Shown: positions 1 through 8,977, counted from the first letter of the stretch. The stretch is 64,000 nt of DNA from Veillonella parvula (GCF_036456085.1 NZ_CP138632.1:1841001-1905000), one strand, 5' to 3'. The notes: generated from the letters alone by a model not told the origin. A program made the numbers and translations.

Positions 1-113
1 GCCTTACGAAACCGCCAAGTGTGGAACTTTCACTAGCGGTACCATCCTTAGGCTATTGCAAATCTATGGATGAATTGAAATCCAAGTTAGTGGCTCAGTT
101 GAGCGGAAAATAG
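1..113 (+). CDS. ECF transporter ATPase (EcfA), C-terminal end only
   Basis: The window opens inside a reading frame that ends at TAG 111-113. The visible tail (about 36 residues, beginning LTKPPSVELSLAVPSLGYC) resembles the C-terminal end of energy-coupling-factor ATPases, where a 'PP.(V/I)..L' segment is followed by a helical end. No Walker motif is visible because the rest lies outside the window. The assignment rests mainly on the EcfT gene that starts 10 bases later. The ATPase would power vitamin or metal uptake on the cytoplasmic face of an ECF complex. Confidence 0.6.
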   Translation, partial: LTKPPSVELSLAVPSLGYCKSMDELKSKLVAQLSGK

Positions 114-122
114 GAGGGACAT

Positions 123-791
123 ATGGAACGTTTAGTACCGTTAACAAAAATCTTGATGACCCTCGCTGTATCCGTGTGGGCCATCCTGTTGCGCGACTGG
201 GTATCGCTATTGGCATTAGTCGTAGTAGAACTCGGTGCATTGTTTTTGGCAGGTTTGTTATTCAAACAACGCAAAGCCGTGTTGGCATTAACTAGCTTCG
301 CTGTATTCCTTGGCCTCATCCAATTCCTTGGCAGCGGCGATGTAACCTCTGCCATTGTATCCGGCTTACGAATGTTGGCTATGACACTTGTCTTTATAGG
401 CTTGTTGGCAACTACAAAATTACAAGACCTTACGGCCGCGCTCGTAACACAATGCAAAATTCCTTATGAATATGCATTTATGTTCACTGCTGCGCTCCGC
501 TTCGTGCCTGACTTTATTGCTGAAAGCCATGCTGTACAAGAGGCGCAAGCTTGCCGTGGCTTATCTCTAGAAGGCAACTTCATTAAGCGTATCAAATCCT
601 ATGCATCTGTTATTCAACCATTGCTGTTGAAATCCTTGGGACGCTCCGAAACAATGGCATTATCCTTAGAATTACGTGGATTCGGTGGCCCCACACACAG
701 CTTTGCTGCATCCGTAGGATTGAAAAGAATCGATTATACTGTGATTAGTGCTTTAATTGCTATTACAGTACTTTTATTTGTTATTGTGTAA
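123..791 (+). CDS. ecfT: Energy-coupling factor transporter transmembrane protein EcfT
   Basis: 222-residue polytopic membrane protein with five or six hydrophobic segments, the EcfT scaffold that links the ATPase pair to a substrate-binding S component. The cytoplasmic coupling helices carry the two expected Ala/Cys-Arg-Gly motifs: QACRG near residue 142 and ELRGFGG near 180. The first segment is short, as in other EcfT proteins. The start is set by AGGAGGG at 112-118, just upstream of ATG 123, and the gene is probably translationally coupled to the ATPase before it. No S component is present in the window, so the substrate is unknown. Confidence 0.88.
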   Translation: MERLVPLTKILMTLAVSVWAILLRDWVSLLALVVVELGALFLAGLLFKQRKAVLALTSFAVFLGLIQFLGSGDVTSAIVSGLRMLAMTLVFIGLLATTKLQDLTAALVTQCKIPYEYAFMFTAALRFVPDFIAESHAVQEAQACRGLSLEGNFIKRIKSYASVIQPLLLKSLGRSETMALSLELRGFGGPTHSFAASVGLKRIDYTVISALIAITVLLFVIV

Positions 792-929
792 TTTTCTTAT
801 AAATCAAGTAAGAGTATGTTTTTGCTCCTATAGAAATGTATTAGCTCTAATAGTCATAATAAAAAATATGATGAGAGTATATAAGTAAAATAAGAGCTTT
901 TTACTTATATATGCTTCAAAACGTATATG

Positions 930-961
930 CTGAGTGGTAAAATTTACCACTCAGTTTTGTT
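930..961 (+). terminator. Intrinsic terminator after ecfT
   Basis: CTGAGTGGTAAA (930-941) pairs with TTTACCACTCAG (943-954) and is followed by TTTTGTT. It lies in the 343-base gap between ecfT and the acetyltransferase. The rest of that gap is AT-rich and I see no gene in it; a 71-codon frame across the hairpin is not convincing. Confidence 0.8.
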
Positions 962-1134
962 GTATTGGGCATATAGATGTAAAATATGTAATTCTTACCT
1001 CAAAAGATGGAGAAAAGTGAAATGGTATGTTATACGAATAGTTCGTCCTTTTTCTTGCGTATGTGGGCTATTTTTATATATTATGTTAAATAGAAATAAT
1101 ATTTTTAGGATACCTACAGTTTTGAGGAATACTT

Positions 1135-1635
1135 ATGAGTGAGTTAGTAATACGACCAATTACAAGGAATGATATAGCCCCTTGTTTAGATATTTATAAC
1201 TATGAGGTTGTGAACGGCGTAGCCACGCTTGATCTTGAACCCCGCACGTTGCCAGAGTGGCAGGAGTGGTATGAGTCTCATAGTGATGAACACCATCCTA
1301 TTGTGGTAGGTACCATTGATGGGCTTGTAGCAGGCTATGCATCGCTTTCACCATATCGACCTAAAGAGGCCTATAAAAGTACCGTCGAATTATCTATCTA
1401 TATCCATCAAGATTATCGCGGTAGGAGAATCGCTACACAGCTGATGGCTCATATTTTAGAAATAGCAAAAAATGATCCGTTATTGCACAATGTGGTATCC
1501 GTTATTACGGCTGGCAATGAAGGCAGCACCAAGTTACACGCGCGATTTGGCTTTACCTATTGTGGTTTAACGCCTCAAGTTGGATTCAAACATGGTAAAT
1601 ATCAGGATACCGAAACATACGCATTATTGGTATAA
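1135..1635 (+). CDS. GNAT N-acetyltransferase, phosphinothricin-acetyltransferase-like
   Basis: 166-residue single-domain GNAT enzyme. It has the family architecture: N-terminal 'IRPITRNDIAPCLDIYN', an acidic central strand (STVELSIYIH), and the acetyl-CoA pyrophosphate loop around QDYRGRRIATQLM (about residues 92-104). The C-terminal end 'LHARFGFTYCGLTPQVGFKHGKY' fits the Pat/Bar subgroup that acetylates amino-acid-like amines such as methionine sulfone or phosphinothricin. The true substrate cannot be read from sequence. GAGGA at 1122-1126 precedes the ATG. Monocistronic by context, with a terminator upstream and an inverted repeat downstream. Confidence 0.8.
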   Translation: MSELVIRPITRNDIAPCLDIYNYEVVNGVATLDLEPRTLPEWQEWYESHSDEHHPIVVGTIDGLVAGYASLSPYRPKEAYKSTVELSIYIHQDYRGRRIATQLMAHILEIAKNDPLLHNVVSVITAGNEGSTKLHARFGFTYCGLTPQVGFKHGKYQDTETYALLV

Positions 1636-1637
1636 TA

Positions 1638-1678
1638 ATTAGTATAGTAAAAGATAAATATTAATACGTTATACTAAT
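1638..1678. repeat. Inverted repeat between acetyltransferase and histidine cluster
   Basis: ATTAGTATA (1638-1646) is repeated inverted as TATACTAAT (1670-1678) across an AT-rich loop. There is no strong T-tract, so it may be a weak terminator or an operator. A second small hairpin, ATTCGCC (1701-1707) with GGCGAAT (1717-1723), sits directly before the ribosome binding site of the next gene and could influence its translation. Confidence 0.45.
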
Positions 1679-1735
1679 GATGTATAGATTATAGATAAGG
1701 ATTCGCCAGGGGTTAGGGCGAATAGGGGTGATTGA

Positions 1736-2599
1736 ATGAACATGAAAGATGAACGGCAGTTCGTTGGATATAGTAAATATCGTAGCCGTCTCGTGGACGG
1801 TCATGTGCATACGGAGTTGTGTCCACATGGTAGTGGGGACCGAACTGCGATGATGATTGAGAAGGCCATCGAGTTGCGTATCGAAAAGGTATGCCTTACA
1901 GAACATGCACCATTGCCAATAGCTTTTGCTGCAGAATATGGTGGTGATAAAAAGGCCTATGACACAGCGTCTTTGAAATTAAATGAAGTTGATACTTACT
2001 TAGAGTTGGGTCGTCAATTACAACGTGCCTATGGCACACATATCGATATTTCTCTCGGTTTTGAAGTCGATTATATTCCAGGCTTTGAATCAGACATTCA
2101 AGAGTTCTTGGATCGCTATGGTCCGTTGACGGATGATAATATTTTATCCGTTCACTTTATGGAAGGCGTTAATAATGCCTTTTACTGCTTAGACTACAGT
2201 CCTGAAGAATTCGAAAAAGGCTTCGGCCCGTGGATCGAAAAACAATATGAGTTATATTACAAGTATTATTCTACAGTGCGTCAAGCCGTGCGTGCTGACC
2301 TCGGTGAATATACACCTAAACGCATAGGTCATTTTGATTTAATCAAGAAATACCAACATCACTTTGGATTTGAACGTCATTTAGATCGTCGCAATGCGCA
2401 GGTGGTGAGCGATATTTTGCATATCATGCGCGTTCAAGGTCGCGAGCTAGACTACAACATGAGCGGCTTCTTCAAATCAGATTGTCGTGAAATGTACCCA
2501 AGCCGTTTCATTCAAGGCATGGCGGCTATCATTGGTGTGCCATTTGTATTGGGATCTGATGCACATAGCGTGGCAGATATAGAAAACGTTTGGGGCTAG
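1736..2599 (+). CDS. hisK: Histidinol-phosphatase, PHP family (HisJ/HisK type)
   Basis: 287-residue PHP-domain metallophosphatase. Metal-ligand motifs are in order: the HxH pair in DGHVHTELCPHGSG (near residue 23), TEHAPLP (near 62), the conserved GFEVDYIPG segment, RIGHFDLIKKY (near 200) and GSDAHS close to the end. It would convert L-histidinol phosphate to histidinol. The placement supports this: the HisB downstream is a monofunctional dehydratase without a phosphatase half, so a separate phosphatase is required. AGGGG at 1724-1728 supports the start, with a second ATG two codons on. It is separated from hisZG by 243 bases that include a strong promoter, so it may be a separate transcription unit. 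Confidence 0.88.
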   Translation: MNMKDERQFVGYSKYRSRLVDGHVHTELCPHGSGDRTAMMIEKAIELRIEKVCLTEHAPLPIAFAAEYGGDKKAYDTASLKLNEVDTYLELGRQLQRAYGTHIDISLGFEVDYIPGFESDIQEFLDRYGPLTDDNILSVHFMEGVNNAFYCLDYSPEEFEKGFGPWIEKQYELYYKYYSTVRQAVRADLGEYTPKRIGHFDLIKKYQHHFGFERHLDRRNAQVVSDILHIMRVQGRELDYNMSGFFKSDCREMYPSRFIQGMAAIIGVPFVLGSDAHSVADIENVWG

Positions 2600-2634
2600 C
2601 ATAAAATCATTATTATAGTAAATACATGAAATAT

Positions 2635-2677
2635 TAACGGTTCTATTGACAATTCTATAGAACCGTTATATTATAAT
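2635..2677 (+). promoter_or_regulatory. Promoter with overlapping 12-bp palindrome upstream of the his operon
   Basis: TTGACA (2646-2651) and TATTAT (2669-2674) are 17 bases apart, a near-consensus sigma-A promoter. A perfect inverted repeat, TAACGGTTCTAT (2635-2646) and ATAGAACCGTTA (2657-2668), covers the -35 box and spacer. It could be a repressor operator or a weak terminator of the phosphatase gene. No T-box elements are visible in the leader that follows, so histidine control is more likely at the DNA level. This is inference. Confidence 0.65.
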
Positions 2678-2842
2678 TTCATACTTTAATAAAGTAAAGC
2701 GATAAAATAGAAAAGTATCGATATAGGTAAATTTTTTCTCATGGTGTATTGAATAACCACATAACTAGAATAATAGCAAAGGTATATGGCTTTCACAGGT
2801 GTGAGAAATGATATGAATCAATTGATAGAAAGGATGTTTACG

Positions 2843-4447
2843 ATGGTACAGCAGCAATTACCTACTGGTTTCCGCGATGATATAGGGATCGTAGCAGAGC
2901 GCAAGGATGATGTGAGTCAATATGTACTCGGTCTTTGTCGAAATCGTCAATACACAAAGATCTCTACGCCTCTCGTAGAGTACAAAGATGTATTCAATGG
3001 CTATGCAATGGGGCGCGGTCAACATATGTACGAATTCATGGATAGTTCTGATGAGTCCGTCGTAATTCGTCCTGATTTGACGATGCCAATCGGTCGTTTT
3101 TTGGCGACTACCAATATTGAATTGCCTCGCACGTTCTACTACTTGGGCGATGTGTTTATGAAAAATAAAAAGCACCGCGGCGATGTGAACCAAGTGACGC
3201 AAGGTGGCATCGAGATGGTAGGCTACGAAGGGCTTGAGGCTGAGCAAGAGTGCTTCAAGATTATTAAAGAGGTGAACGAAGCTCAGTTGGGTAATCATTT
3301 GTTGCTCGAAATTGGGGATGCTCGGTTCTCTCGTGCTATTACCGATGCTCTTGGACTCAGCGATGATGAAAAGACGGAGCTCTTAGAGGCGTTATTCACT
3401 AAATACTTGCCACGATATAACGAGTTGATTTCTGACTTTAAAAATAGTGCGCTATATCCTTTCTTAACTGTATGGCCTCGCTTGTTTGGTACGGTTCAAG
3501 ATATAAAGGATGAGCTTAATCAAATTATCTTGCCTGCAGCGGCGCAGCGCATTTTAGATAATCTCGTAGATATGGCAAATCAAGTGGAAGCAACGGGGCA
3601 ACGGGTTCGCATTGATGTTTCTACGGAACCACTTCAATCCTATTACACAGGTCTTACTTTTAGAGGCTATGTGGACGGCGTGTCTCAATACATCGTCAGC
3701 GGCGGCCGTTATGATGGCTTGCTATCTAGCTTTGATGGTACGCCGATGCCGGCAGTAGGGATGGCTTTTAATATCGACGTCTTGACTGATATTACCTTGC
3801 AGGGTGAAAGCAAAGCTCAAGATAACGATATATTGCGTATCGCTCTTACGAAGGGGCGCGTAGAAAAGGATTTTATTCCACTCCTAGAAGCATGTGGCAT
3901 TAATTGCGAGCCATTACATAATAAGGCGCGCAAGCTCATTATCTCTTTAGGCGATTCTATGGAGGTAATCCTTGTAAAGGGGCCAGATGTAACGACGTAT
4001 TTGAAAAATGGTGTTGTTGATCTTGGCATCGTCGGTAGCGATGTGCTCGATGAACAAGACGATACGAGCTATGAAATGTTAGATTTACAAACGGGTAAAT
4101 GCCAATTTATCTTGGCGTCCTTAGCGGGCTATGATCCTAAAGAAGGTCGCCGTCAACGAATTGGTACAAAATATCCAACCGTTACGAAACAGTACTTTGG
4201 AGCTCAAGACGTGGAAATCATCAAAATTGAAGGCTCCGTTGAGCTAGCCCCACTTGTAGGACTAGCAGATGCTATCGTAGATATTACGGAAACGGGTACC
4301 ACTTTGCGTGAAAACAATCTAGAAATCTTCGATTGGCTACAGCCCATATCTACACGCTTAGTAGCAAATCCATTAGCATTAAAACAAAAGAGAAATACCA
4401 TTTTTAAGCTCATAGATCAGCTTTTAGAAGCAATTAATAAAAATTAA
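2843..4447 (+). CDS. hisZG: Fused ATP phosphoribosyltransferase: regulatory HisZ + catalytic short HisG
   Basis: 534-residue protein with two known subunits in one chain. Residues 1 to about 320 are HisZ, a histidyl-tRNA-synthetase-like domain (LPTGFRDD, YEFMDSSDESVVIRPDLTMPI, GGRYDGLLSSF). Residues about 328-534 are the short-form HisG catalytic domain (LRIALTKGRV, DLGIVGSDVL, GSVELAPLVGLADAIVDITETGTTLREN). Together they catalyse the first committed step, ATP + PRPP to phosphoribosyl-ATP. In known short-form enzymes these are separate proteins in a hetero-octamer. I chose ATG 2843 because AAAGGA lies at 2829-2834; an in-frame ATG at 2786 would add 19 residues. The frame is open throughout, with no stop at the junction. 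Confidence 0.9.
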   Translation: MVQQQLPTGFRDDIGIVAERKDDVSQYVLGLCRNRQYTKISTPLVEYKDVFNGYAMGRGQHMYEFMDSSDESVVIRPDLTMPIGRFLATTNIELPRTFYYLGDVFMKNKKHRGDVNQVTQGGIEMVGYEGLEAEQECFKIIKEVNEAQLGNHLLLEIGDARFSRAITDALGLSDDEKTELLEALFTKYLPRYNELISDFKNSALYPFLTVWPRLFGTVQDIKDELNQIILPAAAQRILDNLVDMANQVEATGQRVRIDVSTEPLQSYYTGLTFRGYVDGVSQYIVSGGRYDGLLSSFDGTPMPAVGMAFNIDVLTDITLQGESKAQDNDILRIALTKGRVEKDFIPLLEACGINCEPLHNKARKLIISLGDSMEVILVKGPDVTTYLKNGVVDLGIVGSDVLDEQDDTSYEMLDLQTGKCQFILASLAGYDPKEGRRQRIGTKYPTVTKQYFGAQDVEIIKIEGSVELAPLVGLADAIVDITETGTTLRENNLEIFDWLQPISTRLVANPLALKQKRNTIFKLIDQLLEAINKN

Positions 4448-4519
4448 TAAATAAGATGTAGAGTGAATCATATATTTAACAAGCAATACGAATAGCTTAA
4501 GTAGGAAGAAGGATGACAG

Positions 4520-5797
4520 ATGAAAATATATAAGGAATCATTAGATACGATGCTTGCCATCGTACGGAATTACACACAGCAAACCACAGATATGGAAATC
4601 GAGCGTCGGGTGTACGATATCATTGCTGATGTCCGCACTAACGGTGATGCGGCGCTCAAAGCGTATTCTGAAAAATTTGACGGCGTTTCCATTGAAGATT
4701 TCAAGGTGCCTCAAGAGGAAATCAACGCAGCTTATGAGTCTTTATCTGATGATTTGAAAGCCGCATTATTAAAGGCAAAGGCAAACATTACAGAATTCCA
4801 CAGCCGTGAAATCGAGCAGGGCTTTGTGGACATGGATACACCGGGTATCATCCGCGGTCAAAAGGTGATTCCCTTGGCTCGCGTTGGTCTCTACGTCCCT
4901 GGAGGTACAGCCGCGTACCCTTCGACCATTATCATGACTGCTTTGCCTGCAAAAATCGCAGGGGTGAGAGAAATCGTTATGGTTACGCCCCCTCAAAAGG
5001 ATGGCATTAATCCTGCCGTATTAGGTGCTGCAAAGCTTGCCGGCGTTGATGCGGTATATCAAGTGGGCGGTGCCCAAGGTGTGGCGGCCCTTGCTTATGG
5101 TACGGAAACGATTCCAAAGGTAGATAAAATCGTAGGCCCTGGCAATATTTACGTGGCAACGGCGAAACGTCAAGTATTTGGCCAAGTCGATATCGACATG
5201 ATTGCGGGTCCAAGTGAAATCGGTGTTATCGCCGATGACAGCGCAAATCCAGTTCACCTCGCAGCAGATCTCTTATCTCAAGCTGAACATGATCCTCGTG
5301 CGCGCGCTATTATGGTGACTACTAGTGAAAGTTTAGCAAATGCCGTATCCGATGAGGTGGAACGTCAACTTAAATTGTTACCTCGTGAAAGTATCGCTCG
5401 TCCAGCTATTGAAAACAACAGTTATATTGCCATTATGGACAGCATTGAAGACATGTTCACGGTGATGAACGAAGTGGCGCCAGAGCATTTGGAAATCCAA
5501 TTGCCAGATCCAATGAATTACATGAGCCTCGTTCAAAATGCAGGCTCCGTATTCCTCGGCGCTTATGCGTCTGAACCATTGGGCGATTATGTAGGTGGTA
5601 CGAACCACGTATTGCCTACTAGTGGTACGGCGCGATTCTCATCTCCGTTAGGCGTATATGACTTTGTGAAACGTACATCTTTCACACAATTTACAAAAGA
5701 ACGTTTAGAAGAAGTGGCAAAACACATTACTACATTGGCTCGTACGGAAGGTCTCGAAGCGCATGCTCGTGCCATCGAAGTACGATTTGAAAAATAG
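4520..5797 (+). CDS. hisD: Histidinol dehydrogenase
   Basis: 425 residues, the usual family length. It oxidises histidinol to histidine in two NAD-dependent steps with a zinc ion. Visible family motifs are VGLYVPGGTAAYPST, KIVGPGNIYVATAKR, DMIAGPSEI, the zinc/catalytic region DLLSQAEHDP, APEHLEIQ and GGTNHVLPTSGTARFSSPL near the end. AAGAAGG precedes ATG 4520. It lies 72 bases after hisZG and 122 bases before hisB. The gap before hisB holds degenerate AT-rich repeats of 'atagatt' type and nothing coding. Confidence 0.97.
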   Translation: MKIYKESLDTMLAIVRNYTQQTTDMEIERRVYDIIADVRTNGDAALKAYSEKFDGVSIEDFKVPQEEINAAYESLSDDLKAALLKAKANITEFHSREIEQGFVDMDTPGIIRGQKVIPLARVGLYVPGGTAAYPSTIIMTALPAKIAGVREIVMVTPPQKDGINPAVLGAAKLAGVDAVYQVGGAQGVAALAYGTETIPKVDKIVGPGNIYVATAKRQVFGQVDIDMIAGPSEIGVIADDSANPVHLAADLLSQAEHDPRARAIMVTTSESLANAVSDEVERQLKLLPRESIARPAIENNSYIAIMDSIEDMFTVMNEVAPEHLEIQLPDPMNYMSLVQNAGSVFLGAYASEPLGDYVGGTNHVLPTSGTARFSSPLGVYDFVKRTSFTQFTKERLEEVAKHITTLARTEGLEAHARAIEVRFEK

Positions 5798-5919
5798 CTT
5801 ATAAAAAATATTAGAAAATAAATTTGGTATCTATATTTATATGTGTATTTAAAATATACAGTGAAAACATAGATTAGAAATATAGATTATAAAAATAGAT
5901 TTGAAGTATAGAGGTCGTT

Positions 5920-6510
5920 ATGATACGCACAGGTACGGTGCAACGCACCACTCAAGAAACAGATATTACAGTAGAAATTACCCTTGATGGGGCACAAACA
6001 AGCTCCATATCCACAGGGATTGGCTTTTTTGACCACATGTTGACGCTATTGGCGAAGCACGGCCGTTTTGAACTTATGGTAGAGGCAAAGGGCGATACAT
6101 ATGTGGATGCTCATCATACGGTTGAGGACGTTGGACTTGCATTAGGTCAGGCCTTGGTGAAAGCTCTTGGCGATAAGGCTGGTATCGAGCGCTATGGCGA
6201 TGCTTGGGTTCCTATGGATGAAGCATTGACGCAAGTTGTAATCGATTTGAGCGGTCGTCCATACCTCGTTTTCCAAGGGGAATGGAGTACGCCGATTCTA
6301 GGTGGCAACTTTGAAACAGAGTTGGTGGAGGATTTCTTCCAAGCTCTTGCGATGAGCGCTGCTATGAACTTACATGTGCGCAATTTATATGGTCGCAATA
6401 CACACCACATTATTGAAAGCATGTTTAAGGCAACGGGCCGTGCGTTGCGCAAAGCAGTTACTATCAACCCAGATATCCAAGGCGTAAATTCTACAAAGGG
6501 CGTTATTTAA
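5920..6510 (+). CDS. hisB: Imidazoleglycerol-phosphate dehydratase
   Basis: 196 residues, a monofunctional IGP dehydratase without the HAD phosphatase half found in enterobacterial HisB. The manganese-binding signatures are [14 protein letters not shown] (near residue 35), [17 protein letters not shown] (near 65) and [18 protein letters not shown] (near 165). It removes water from IGP to give imidazole acetol phosphate, the substrate of HisC downstream. GAGG lies about 6 bases before ATG 5920. hisA follows after 26 bases. Confidence 0.97.
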   Translation: MIRTGTVQRTTQETDITVEITLDGAQTSSISTGIGFFDHMLTLLAKHGRFELMVEAKGDTYVDAHHTVEDVGLALGQALVKALGDKAGIERYGDAWVPMDEALTQVVIDLSGRPYLVFQGEWSTPILGGNFETELVEDFFQALAMSAAMNLHVRNLYGRNTHHIIESMFKATGRALRKAVTINPDIQGVNSTKGVI

Positions 6511-6536
6511 TACAGTCATTTAATAAAGGAGAACCT

Positions 6537-7259
6537 ATGATTTTTCCAGCTATAGATTTACAAGATGGGCGCAGTGTTCGTCTTTATAAAGGCGATTTTG
6601 CACAGGAAACGGTCATCAACCCTGATCCAGTAGACCAAGCGAAACAATATGAAGCAGCTAAGGTTGGAGCCTTGCACCTCGTTGATTTAGATGGAGCCAA
6701 GGCGGGTAAGCCTGTAAATGTAGACATTGTAAAAGCAGTGCGTGCAGCTTTCACAGGCATCCTTGAAATTGGAGGCGGCATTCGAGATAAAGAGGCCGTT
6801 GACCTCTATTTAGGATTGGGCGTAGATCGCGTTATCTTAGGATCTGTAGCGCTTAAAAATCCGGAGCTTACAAAGCAGGTTATCACTGAATACGGTGCGG
6901 AGCGCATCGTTATCGGTGTAGATGGAAAAAATGGCAAGGTCGCCGCTGAAGGTTGGCTCGACCAATCCGACGTGCCGATGACCGATTTAATTGGTGCCAT
7001 GGTTGAAGGTGGGGCAAAGTATTTTATCGTTACCGATGTAGACCGAGACGGTACGATGCAGGGTGCCAATGAAGAGTTACTTGGAAATTTGCAAAAAGAA
7101 TTCTCTACAGCACGCATCGTTGCCTCTGGGGGTGTTCGTAATTTGGCAGATATTAAATCCCTTGAACAAAAAGGCGTTATGGATAGCATCGTTGGTAAGG
7201 CTCTGTATGAGGGCTCGATTACACTAGAGGAAATCGCCGAGTACAATCAGCAGAAATAA
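6537..7259 (+). CDS. hisA: ProFAR isomerase HisA
   Basis: 240-residue (beta/alpha)8-barrel isomerase that converts ProFAR to PRFAR. The first catalytic Asp is in FPAIDLQDGRSVRLYKG, the second in FIVTDVDRDGTM, and the phosphate-binding glycines are in EIGGGIR and VASGGVRN. The length is normal. AAAGGAG precedes the ATG. It shares the barrel fold and half-barrel repeats with HisF immediately downstream. Confidence 0.96.
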   Translation: MIFPAIDLQDGRSVRLYKGDFAQETVINPDPVDQAKQYEAAKVGALHLVDLDGAKAGKPVNVDIVKAVRAAFTGILEIGGGIRDKEAVDLYLGLGVDRVILGSVALKNPELTKQVITEYGAERIVIGVDGKNGKVAAEGWLDQSDVPMTDLIGAMVEGGAKYFIVTDVDRDGTMQGANEELLGNLQKEFSTARIVASGGVRNLADIKSLEQKGVMDSIVGKALYEGSITLEEIAEYNQQK

Positions 7260-7343
7260 TAGAAATGATTGTGATGCTCTCAAATTAATTATTGATCGCA
7301 ACCAATGGAATATATTGAGTGACACTCGATGGAAAGGAGCTTT

Positions 7344-8102
7344 ATGTTAGCGAAACGGATTATTCCTTGCCTAGATGTAGATGATGGGCGCGTAAAAAAA
7401 GGGGTTAACTTTGTTAATCTCGTAGACGTAGGCAGTCCCGTAGACATTGCGGCCTCCTATGAGCAGCAACAAGCTGATGAGCTCGTATTTTTAGACATTA
7501 CGGCCACCGTTGATGCGCGGACTACTATGCGCGATGTGGTTCAAGAAATCTCCACACAAGTATTTATGCCACTCACCGTGGGGGGTGGTATCAAGAGCGT
7601 TGATGATATGACGGCTTTGTTAAAAGCTGGTGCCGACAAGGTATCTTTGAACTCCGCGGCTCTCGTTAACCCTGAGCTCATCACAGAAGGGGCTCAAAAG
7701 TTTGGCAATCAATGTATGGTGGTAGCCATCGACGTGAAAACCGATGAAAAAACTGGTGAATGGTATGCTTACACTCATGGTGGGCGCAACCGTACAGAAT
7801 GGAAAGCTCTCGACTGGGCTAAAGAGGCCGTAGCTCGTGGAGCAGGAGAGTTGCTAGTGACAAGTATGGACAAAGATGGCACGAAATCCGGCTTTGATAT
7901 TGAACTATATAAGGCTCTAGAGTCCGTCGTAAATGTACCTATCATCGCCTCTGGAGGGGCAGGTAAGGTTGAGGATTTTATAGATCTCTTTAAGCAAACC
8001 AGCGTTACCGGTGCACTGGCGGCATCTATATTCCACTTCGGAGAAGTTAAAATTCCTGAACTCAAACAAGAACTACGAGCTCACGGAATTACAGTACGCT
8101 AA
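7344..8102 (+). CDS. hisF: Imidazole glycerol phosphate synthase, cyclase subunit HisF
   Basis: 252 residues from ATG 7344, chosen because AAAGGAG is at 7333-7339; an upstream in-frame ATG at 7329 lies before that site and is unlikely. Motifs are [23 protein letters not shown] at the N-terminus (catalytic Asp in CLDVDDG), LTVGGGIKS, and a second half with [13 protein letters not shown] and IIASGGAGK. It uses ammonia from the HisH glutaminase to make IGP and AICAR. HisH is encoded four genes further on, so the two subunits are not adjacent here. Confidence 0.96.
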   Translation: MLAKRIIPCLDVDDGRVKKGVNFVNLVDVGSPVDIAASYEQQQADELVFLDITATVDARTTMRDVVQEISTQVFMPLTVGGGIKSVDDMTALLKAGADKVSLNSAALVNPELITEGAQKFGNQCMVVAIDVKTDEKTGEWYAYTHGGRNRTEWKALDWAKEAVARGAGELLVTSMDKDGTKSGFDIELYKALESVVNVPIIASGGAGKVEDFIDLFKQTSVTGALAASIFHFGEVKIPELKQELRAHGITVR

Positions 8103-8271
8103 AACAGATTTAAAAAATTATTATCTCTCGTAAGTTCTTTACTAGTCTATATGTCCAGAGTTAGTTAAATAGTTTATTTATAGATAAACAGAAAATAGAA
8201 ATAGCAATAGATAGAGACACAAGCTAATATAGGATAACAGATTATTGATTACTTTTAATAAAGGATAGAAT

Positions 8272-8589
8272 ATGAAACCGGATTTTGAAAAAGGAAATGG
8301 CTTGTTGCCGACGGTTGTGCAGGATGCGGAGACAAAGGACGTCCTCATGGTGGCGTGGATGAACGAAGAAAGCTTTCACAAGACACTAGAAACAAGGGAA
8401 ACGTGGTTTTGGTCTCGGTCTCGTCAAGAACTATGGCATAAGGGTGGTACCAGTGGCAATGTGCAGCATGTATTGAGCATGGCTCTCGATTGTGATGGCG
8501 ACACCTTGCTCATTCAAGTTAAGCCTGAAGGTCCTGCCTGTCATACCGGGCGTACAAGCTGTTTCTTTAATGAAGTAGAACGGAGTTAA
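8272..8589 (+). CDS. hisI: Phosphoribosyl-AMP cyclohydrolase
   Basis: 105 residues, the stand-alone HisI form. It shows the metal-binding signatures [31 protein letters not shown] and [13 protein letters not shown], with Asp and Cys ligands in place. It opens the purine ring of PR-AMP. AAAGGA stands 8 bases before the ATG. The 169 bases between hisF and this gene are AT-rich without a recognisable element. hisE starts two bases after its stop. Confidence 0.95.
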   Translation: MKPDFEKGNGLLPTVVQDAETKDVLMVAWMNEESFHKTLETRETWFWSRSRQELWHKGGTSGNVQHVLSMALDCDGDTLLIQVKPEGPACHTGRTSCFFNEVERS

Positions 8590-8591
8590 AC

Positions 8592-8918
8592 ATGGCACAG
8601 CAAACACTGAACGAATTATACGAAATTATTAAAAATCGCAAGGCACAGCCAAAGGAAGGTTCTTATACGAATTATTTATTCGACAAAGGACTTGATAAAA
8701 TCTTGAAAAAAGTTGGTGAAGAGGCTACAGAGGTAGTAATCGCCGCAAAAAATGATGATCCTCAAGAGCTGATTTACGAGACGGCAGATGTGTTATATCA
8801 CTTGCTTGTGTTATTAGTAGAGAAAAATATTCCATACGAAGCCATTGAAGCTGAGCTAGCGAGCCGCGAAGGGGTCGTTAGCAAGACTACGGAGCGCCCA
8901 GAAATTACAAATTTATAA
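8592..8918 (+). CDS. hisE: Phosphoribosyl-ATP pyrophosphatase
   Basis: 108-residue all-alpha MazG-like pyrophosphohydrolase, the second histidine pathway step. The metal-binding acidic motifs are KVGEEATEVVIAAKNDD (near residue 40) and LIYETADVLYHLLVLL (near 60). It is a separate gene that follows hisI by two bases, so the two are surely co-translated, although many bacteria carry a HisIE fusion. A strong intrinsic terminator lies 24 bases after its stop. Confidence 0.94.
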   Translation: MAQQTLNELYEIIKNRKAQPKEGSYTNYLFDKGLDKILKKVGEEATEVVIAAKNDDPQELIYETADVLYHLLVLLVEKNIPYEAIEAELASREGVVSKTTERPEITNL

Positions 8919-8941
8919 TGTATATCCTATTATGAGCTCAG

Positions 8942-8977
8942 ACATATGAGCTCTGGTGGAGTTCATATGTGTTTTTT
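8942..8977 (+). terminator. Terminator or attenuator inside the his cluster (hisE-hisC)
   Basis: ACATATGAGCTC (8942-8953) pairs with GAGTTCATATGT (8959-8970) with one G-U pair, followed by GTTTTTT. An overlapping alternative hairpin, GAGCTC (8934-8939) with GAGCTC (8948-8953), would compete with it. Read-through would be needed to express hisC and hisH from the main promoter. Three short 'gttatatg' repeats follow at about 8981-9009. Confidence 0.75.

Noticed and set aside
927-1142. 71-codon forward frame between ecfT and the acetyltransferase
   Set aside because: It begins inside a clear terminator hairpin, has no ribosome site and no family character; its end overlaps the start of the real acetyltransferase gene.
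2678-2842. T-box for the his operon
   Set aside because: No GGTGG-type T-box block or terminator was found in the leader, in contrast to the clear trp and ileS examples.
2786-2842. Upstream start for hisZG
   Set aside because: In frame, but without a ribosome site; AAAGGA at 2829-2834 points to ATG 2843.
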